A DNA stretch of 64,000 nt from Alphaproteobacteria bacterium (GTDB lineage: Bacteria > Pseudomonadota > Alphaproteobacteria > UBA6615). The notes below the pieces were generated by a model, which saw nothing but the letters and a program-made list of their open reading frames with translations, was not told where the DNA came from and searched no databases. Location of the stretch: the NCBI GenBank assembly GCA_021774575.1, contig JAJFIX010000046.1:124001-188000 (forward strand). Direction: 5' to 3'. The translations under genes were made by a program, and so were the position numbers. Below are positions 59,846-64,000 of this stretch, in pieces. How positions within the stretch are numbered: position 1 is the first letter of the stretch; each line of letters begins with the position of its first letter.

Positions 59846-60961
59846 ATGTCGAAACGTTTATTGCTGACCCCCGGCCCGCTGACCACCGCCGATGCGACCC
59901 GTGCGGCAATGCAGCGCGATTGGGGCAGCCGCGACACAGATTTTATCGCCCTGACCGCCCGGGTTCGCGAACGATTGGTCGCGATCTGCCATGGCGGCGA
60001 TGACTATTCGTGTATCCCTCTGCAAGGTAGCGGCACGTTTGCGGTCGAAGCGATGCTAGGTACCTTCGTCGGTCCGACCGATAAGCTACTGGTGCTCGAA
60101 AACGGTGCCTATGGCCGGCGGGCCAGCGCCATTTGCAGGCGTATGAGCCGGGCGCATGTTGCGTTGAGCTGGGACGAGGATACGCCGGTTGATACTGATC
60201 AGTTGAGCGACGCGTTGGCGGCCGATCCTTCGATCACCCATGTTCTGGCGGTCCATGTCGAAACCACTTCGGGGCTCCTCAATCCAATCACTAAAATCGG
60301 CGCGGCCGTGGCTGCCACTGGGCGCCATCTGCTGATTGATGCGATGAGTGCCTTTGGTGCGTTGCCCTTGAGTGCGACCGAGGTTGAGTTCGACGCCGTG
60401 GCCGCTTCGGCAAATAAATGCATTGAGGGCGTACCAGGAATTGGATTTGTTATTGCTCGGAATGAGGCGCTCGAAACAACGGCGGGACATTCACCGGCGA
60501 CAGTTCTTGATCTCTATGAGCAATGGCGCGGATTTGAGGCAAATGGCCAGTGGCGGTTCACACCGCCGACCCATGTGCTGGCGGCATTCGACGCCGCCCT
60601 GGATGGCTTTGAAGCCGAGGGCGGGGTTGCAGGACGCGGCGGGCGGTACCGGCAAAATTGCCGGATCCTGACCCAAGGGCTGACGGCCCTGGGGTTGAAG
60701 CTATACTTGGAACCCGAGGTCCAGGCGCCGATCATTGTAACCGTGCACCAGCCGACAGATCCAAATTTCGATTTCGATAAATTCTACGATTCCCTAGGCG
60801 CCCAGGGACTGGTTATTTATCCGGGTAAACTGACCAAGGTAGATAGTTTTCGTATCGGCTGCATCGGTCAGGTTTTTGCCGACGATATGGCACGGGTGGT
60901 GACGGCGGTTGGGGAGACCCTGGCCGAAATGGGGGTTAGGCTTTCGCCAGAAACGTCTTGA
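59846..60961 (+). CDS. 2-Aminoethylphosphonate:pyruvate transaminase (AEP transaminase)
   Basis: From ATG 59846 (GGAG seven bases upstream; ATG 59834 is in frame) the product has 371 residues. MSKRLLLTPGPLTTADATRA, the early PLP-binding GSGTFAVEAMLGTFV, VHVETTSGLLNPI, DAMSAFGALPL with the PLP Asp, and the lysine in AASANKCIEGVPGIGFVI give a class V PLP transaminase of the AEP type. In this cluster it would run toward synthesis, turning phosphonoacetaldehyde into 2-aminoethylphosphonate. Its end overlaps the convergent decarboxylase gene by 26 bases. Confidence 0.92.
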   Translation: MSKRLLLTPGPLTTADATRAAMQRDWGSRDTDFIALTARVRERLVAICHGGDDYSCIPLQGSGTFAVEAMLGTFVGPTDKLLVLENGAYGRRASAICRRMSRAHVALSWDEDTPVDTDQLSDALAADPSITHVLAVHVETTSGLLNPITKIGAAVAATGRHLLIDAMSAFGALPLSATEVEFDAVAASANKCIEGVPGIGFVIARNEALETTAGHSPATVLDLYEQWRGFEANGQWRFTPPTHVLAAFDAALDGFEAEGGVAGRGGRYRQNCRILTQGLTALGLKLYLEPEVQAPIIVTVHQPTDPNFDFDKFYDSLGAQGLVIYPGKLTKVDSFRIGCIGQVFADDMARVVTAVGETLAEMGVRLSPETS

Positions 60962-62075
60962 ACCGTCGCGCGACTTCGGGCGGTTTTACCGTCGGGCGGC
61001 CGAGTTCCTTGGGCGAACCTGGCGTCATCCGCAAATGGATCAGGTGCGGCCCGGGTTCACCGAGACAATGGGTGAGCGCTTGCATCAATCCCCCAAGCTC
61101 ATCGCACGCCCAGCCCGAACGATAGCTGCAGCAAATGGCTACCCCGGCAAAATCGACGCTCGGCGACACAGTTGACTGGCCGCCGGTCGAATCATGGACG
61201 CCGTTATCGAGCACAATATGAATAAGGTTTTCCGGAGCTTGGGCACCAACGGTCGCCATATTGCCCATTTTCATCAAGGCCGCCCCATCGCCGTCGAGGA
61301 CGATGACGGGTTTTGGCGTGTTTAAAGCCACGCCCAGCCCCATGGCGCTGGCGCAGCCCATCGACCCGACCTGATAGAGATGCTGTTCCCGGTCCGCTAG
61401 GGTAAAGAGCTCGCGCCCGCTTTTGCCGGTTGTTGCGACGATGGCGGCAGTGTCGGGCACCGAGTTCAGGATAGTTTCAAGGGCCTGGGTTCGGCTCGGT
61501 CGCGCCGTATTTGCCAGCCGTTCATGATAACTGCCCTCGGGCCGTTCCGGCTGCCTAGGCTCGTTCAGCCCGTCGTCATGCACCGCGCCTTTGGCCATGA
61601 TGAGCCCATAGGGTAGGGAGGTCGCCGCCATCGAGGCGATTGCGTCATCCAGGCAAGGTTCAATGTCGGCGTCCTGGTCGGGAAACGGTTTGTGTGGGAT
61701 CCGCATGGTCTCGAACAAATCACCGGTGATTTCACCCATTAAAGCGTGCTGCGGTTCGTCCTTGAGCCCAGGTTCGCCGCGCCAAGTTGTGACGACGAGG
61801 CTGGGGATTTGGAACGGAAAATTCAAAGAAGTCAGTGGGTTGACAGTATTTCCTAAACCGGAATTTTGACACATTACAACCGGCATGCGACCGGCAAGCC
61901 AAGCACCGGCGGCAAGCGCCACCGCTTCACCTTCGCTGGTCGCCCCGACATAAGGAGTGTCCGGGTCGCTGATGGTTGCATTGATCAGCGGCGTAAGAAA
62001 AGAGCAGGGCACACCGGTATAGAAATCGATGCCTTTTGCCCTTCCTTCGGCGAGAAACTTGCCAGCGGAAATCAT
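60936..62075 (-). CDS. Phosphonopyruvate decarboxylase
   Basis: The 379-residue protein has a ThDP-dependent fold with FYTGVPCSFLTPLINA, the cofactor-activating Glu in GATSEGEAVALAAGAWLAG, NSGLGNTVNPLTSLNFPFQIP and the C-terminal ThDP motif VLDGDGAALMKMGNMATVGA, N in LDNGVHDSTGG. It removes CO2 from phosphonopyruvate, pulling the unfavourable mutase reaction forward, to give phosphonoacetaldehyde. Its ATG starts at the end of the mutase gene (TAA then ATG), so translation is coupled. Confidence 0.94.
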   Translation of the reverse strand: MISAGKFLAEGRAKGIDFYTGVPCSFLTPLINATISDPDTPYVGATSEGEAVALAAGAWLAGRMPVVMCQNSGLGNTVNPLTSLNFPFQIPSLVVTTWRGEPGLKDEPQHALMGEITGDLFETMRIPHKPFPDQDADIEPCLDDAIASMAATSLPYGLIMAKGAVHDDGLNEPRQPERPEGSYHERLANTARPSRTQALETILNSVPDTAAIVATTGKSGRELFTLADREQHLYQVGSMGCASAMGLGVALNTPKPVIVLDGDGAALMKMGNMATVGAQAPENLIHIVLDNGVHDSTGGQSTVSPSVDFAGVAICCSYRSGWACDELGGLMQALTHCLGEPGPHLIHLRMTPGSPKELGRPTVKPPEVARRFKTFLAKA

Positions 62076-63767
62076 TTAGAAATTACGCGCATTGGCCAGG
62101 TCATAGGCCGTGTTGACGTCGAGCCAGTTGCCCGAGACATAAATGACCCGAGGTTTTTCACCCTTGGCGATCAAACGGGTCATCAAATCGTCCATGGAGG
62201 CGGTGGTGGCGCTGCCTTCGGCTTCCATTGTGGCAATTTCGCCGGCAATCAATTTTGCCCCGCGTGATGTACATTTGGCCAGCCCGATCCAGCGGCCGTG
62301 AGCTTTCTCTAGCTCGATACCGCGGCGTAACTCCTCGAGATAGATAACCTTATCTTCCAGATAATCGCCGGTGAACGGCTCGCTACAGACCGCCAGGTCA
62401 TCGCGTTCCGCCGACACGATATCGGGTCGCTGAGTCCAGAAACTATCGACGACCATGACGATATCGCCCTCAGCTTCGAGCAGTTGATCGACAATGTGGC
62501 TACGCACCATAATATCGCCATAACAAATCAAACAACTGTCATTAAGCACATCGCTCGCTTTGGCGAGGGAGGCAATTTCGCCGGTCGCGGCAAATTCGTC
62601 GTTATCGATGGTTTTAATTTTAGGCAGATCGACGGTCTGTTTCCGGTAGCCGCGAACCACGGAAATATCACGCACGCCGCTTTGATTTAAGTTATCCACC
62701 AGCCGCTGCAACAACGGGCGGCCACGAATATCGAGCATACATTTGGGCCGATCTTGCGTCAGCTCGTCTAGGCCTGAACCCCGAGAAGCGGCCAGGACCA
62801 CCGCACGCATGGCGCCGGCATCGGTGCCCAGATAGCGTTTCTCCGCATCGGCCAGTTCCTGATTGCCAGCGATTTTGAAAATATCACGGACGCTGACGAC
62901 TTCGCCTTCAATTCCAGTCAGGCTCTCTTCTTCAAAAATACGGCGGCTGACATCGCGCATGGCTGTCATGGCGGCGCGTAGATTGTGATTGGCCCAGATC
63001 ACCATCGATATCCCGGCCTCGCGGAAGGCGTCAGCGGGGGTGGCGTAATACATGGTCGGCACGATGACCACTGGCGCCCGATTATTCCAGCCATCCATGA
63101 AGGCAAAGATCTCATCCGGCGTTGATTTTTTTGAGTGCATCAAAATGGCATCAGCGCCCGCTTCGACATAGGCGTTGGCTCGGCGCAAAGCTTCATCCAC
63201 CCCATGCCCGGCGATCAACGCTTCAACCCGGGCGACGATGGAAAAATCCGCGTCTTCCTGGCTGTCTTTTCCGGCTTTGATCTTGCCGCAAAATTCATCC
63301 ATGTTGGCCAAAGGCTGGAAGTCACCGATGAAGGAGTTGGTCTTGGGGAATAGCTTGTCTTCAATACAAACGGCAGCAACATTGCGCTGAGTCAGTTTTT
63401 TGACCAGGCGGCGGAAATTATTGAAATTGCCGTAACCGGTATCGCCATCGAGCATGATCGGTAATTGGGTGGCGTCGGCCATGAATTCCAAGGCTTCCAG
63501 TACCTGAGTCCAAGATGCTTCGTTGGAATCGCGCACTCCCAAGGCGGCCGACATCGATAACCCAGATGCCCAAATGCCCTTAAATCCCGCTTCTTCAACG
63601 ATCTTCGCCGACAAGCCATTATGGGCTTCCATAATGAAGGCCAGATCCGGCGAGGTCAGCATTTCGCGGAATTTGCCCTGCCTGCTGTGTGGGCGTGGTA
63701 CTTCGCCGGTATTGGCGTGAATCGGGGTTACATTTGACGTGGCCTTGTTGCCACTTAAATCGGCCAT
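62076..63767 (-). CDS. Phosphoenolpyruvate mutase fused to a nucleotidyltransferase
   Basis: The 563-residue protein has a PEP mutase in about residues 30-310: [51 protein letters not shown] (the EDKxxxKxNS motif separating mutases from other isocitrate-lyase relatives), and ILMHSKK. The second part begins at residue 320 ([35 protein letters not shown]) and is a nucleotidyltransferase fold. In its nucleotide signature the usual Gly and Arg are Ser and Gly. The mutase makes the carbon-phosphorus bond of phosphonopyruvate; the fused domain is expected to make CMP-AEP but looks altered. It starts the leftward unit with the decarboxylase gene. Confidence 0.94.
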   Translation of the reverse strand: MADLSGNKATSNVTPIHANTGEVPRPHSRQGKFREMLTSPDLAFIMEAHNGLSAKIVEEAGFKGIWASGLSMSAALGVRDSNEASWTQVLEALEFMADATQLPIMLDGDTGYGNFNNFRRLVKKLTQRNVAAVCIEDKLFPKTNSFIGDFQPLANMDEFCGKIKAGKDSQEDADFSIVARVEALIAGHGVDEALRRANAYVEAGADAILMHSKKSTPDEIFAFMDGWNNRAPVVIVPTMYYATPADAFREAGISMVIWANHNLRAAMTAMRDVSRRIFEEESLTGIEGEVVSVRDIFKIAGNQELADAEKRYLGTDAGAMRAVVLAASRGSGLDELTQDRPKCMLDIRGRPLLQRLVDNLNQSGVRDISVVRGYRKQTVDLPKIKTIDNDEFAATGEIASLAKASDVLNDSCLICYGDIMVRSHIVDQLLEAEGDIVMVVDSFWTQRPDIVSAERDDLAVCSEPFTGDYLEDKVIYLEELRRGIELEKAHGRWIGLAKCTSRGAKLIAGEIATMEAEGSATTASMDDLMTRLIAKGEKPRVIYVSGNWLDVNTAYDLANARNF

Positions 63768-63961
63768 GGGGCAATCCTTGCTCGCATTATGGGGGCTTGT
63801 TCTTAAATACGGGTCGATATATGCATGCGCGCACGCGGCGCGCCAAGGTAAATACTACCTAGGCAGACGGCACAATGTCGCATGAGTGGTGCCACCCGTT
63901 GCGCGTTGGCGCGGCTGGTCGCTATTCTAGCGGCTCCTACCAACAAGGAATATTCGATCAC

Positions 63962-64000
63962 ATGTCCGCGACCCGCCTTACGCAAGACCAACTCGACGCC
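63962..64000 (+). CDS. Start of a rightward gene cut by the window edge
   Basis: ATG 63962, with AAGGAA 11 bases before it, opens MSATRLTQDQLDA to the edge. Thirteen residues are too few to identify the product. It diverges from the PEP mutase gene across about 190 bases. Confidence 0.4.
   Translation, partial: MSATRLTQDQLDA

Noticed and set aside
58413-63767. Reading the phosphonate genes as aminoethylphosphonate breakdown
   Set aside because: PEP mutase and phosphonopyruvate decarboxylase are synthesis enzymes, and no phosphonatase or C-P lyase gene is seen.

Overview
The window looks like a chromosome segment of a free-living, probably marine alphaproteobacterium. The evidence is the folate-dependent TrmFO, the alphaproteobacterial style of GyrA and UvrA, a GAAC-N7-GAAY LexA-like site between uvrA and ssb, and the abundance of tripartite tricarboxylate transport and dehydrogenase genes. 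Base composition is moderate GC. There is no rRNA, insertion sequence, prophage or CRISPR array. About 55 protein genes, one tRNA-Lys(UUU) and one clear pseudogene can be supported.

Layout. 1-13.2 kb is a housekeeping region: trmFO (cut by the window edge), a Spondin_N lipoprotein, uvrA and ssb diverging from a shared control region, a small zinc protein, a DUF3105 protein, a TfoX-N protein, gyrA overlapping coaD, a repeat-rich cyclophilin lipoprotein and a PPOX-type flavoprotein. 13.2-21.4 kb is accessory: tRNA-Lys, a HigA antitoxin beside a HigB toxin gene broken by two stop codons, several exported proteins of unknown function, a luciferase-like monooxygenase, an MlaC-like protein, and three small exported proteins that seem to form an undescribed family. 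At 20.2-25.6 kb sits a two-gene signalling unit, an eight-PAS histidine kinase followed by a LuxR-type regulator that lacks a receiver domain. An HU-type protein follows.

26.4-49.9 kb is a large catabolic island. It holds dehydrogenases, a two-domain rhodanese, a PEP-hydrolase-like TIM-barrel protein, a shortened PEP-synthase-like protein, an M24 peptidase homologue, an FrdA-like flavoprotein, a Tm-1-like protein, a DRE-TIM aldolase/lyase, an Ldh2-type dehydrogenase, a cupin, a Gfo/Idh dehydrogenase, a GntR/HutC regulator, an FMN 2-hydroxyacid oxidase, two 3-hydroxyisobutyrate-dehydrogenase-like enzymes, a TctCBA transporter and a glutathione transferase. Five copies of a 16-bp palindrome (core GTCTTATATAAGAC) lie in front of five of its transcription units. 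The island therefore appears to be one regulon, most simply controlled by the GntR/HutC protein encoded inside it. The substrate cannot be read from the sequence, but uptake of a carboxylic acid by TctCBA followed by several oxidation steps is the natural picture. This is the best candidate for an undescribed system.

50.0-58.2 kb carries a small basic protein, a cold-shock protein and a ten-gene Mrp/Mbh-type cation/proton antiporter operon with three Nuo-like subunits, a split MrpA and a small unassigned membrane protein, with no hydrogenase genes. 58.4-63.8 kb is a phosphonate-making cluster: PEP mutase fused to a nucleotidyltransferase, phosphonopyruvate decarboxylase, 2-aminoethylphosphonate transaminase, a second nucleotidyltransferase and a CDP-alcohol phosphatidyltransferase. 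Together these predict CMP-activated aminoethylphosphonate and a phosphonolipid. Two of these proteins lack normally conserved residues, noted in their entries.
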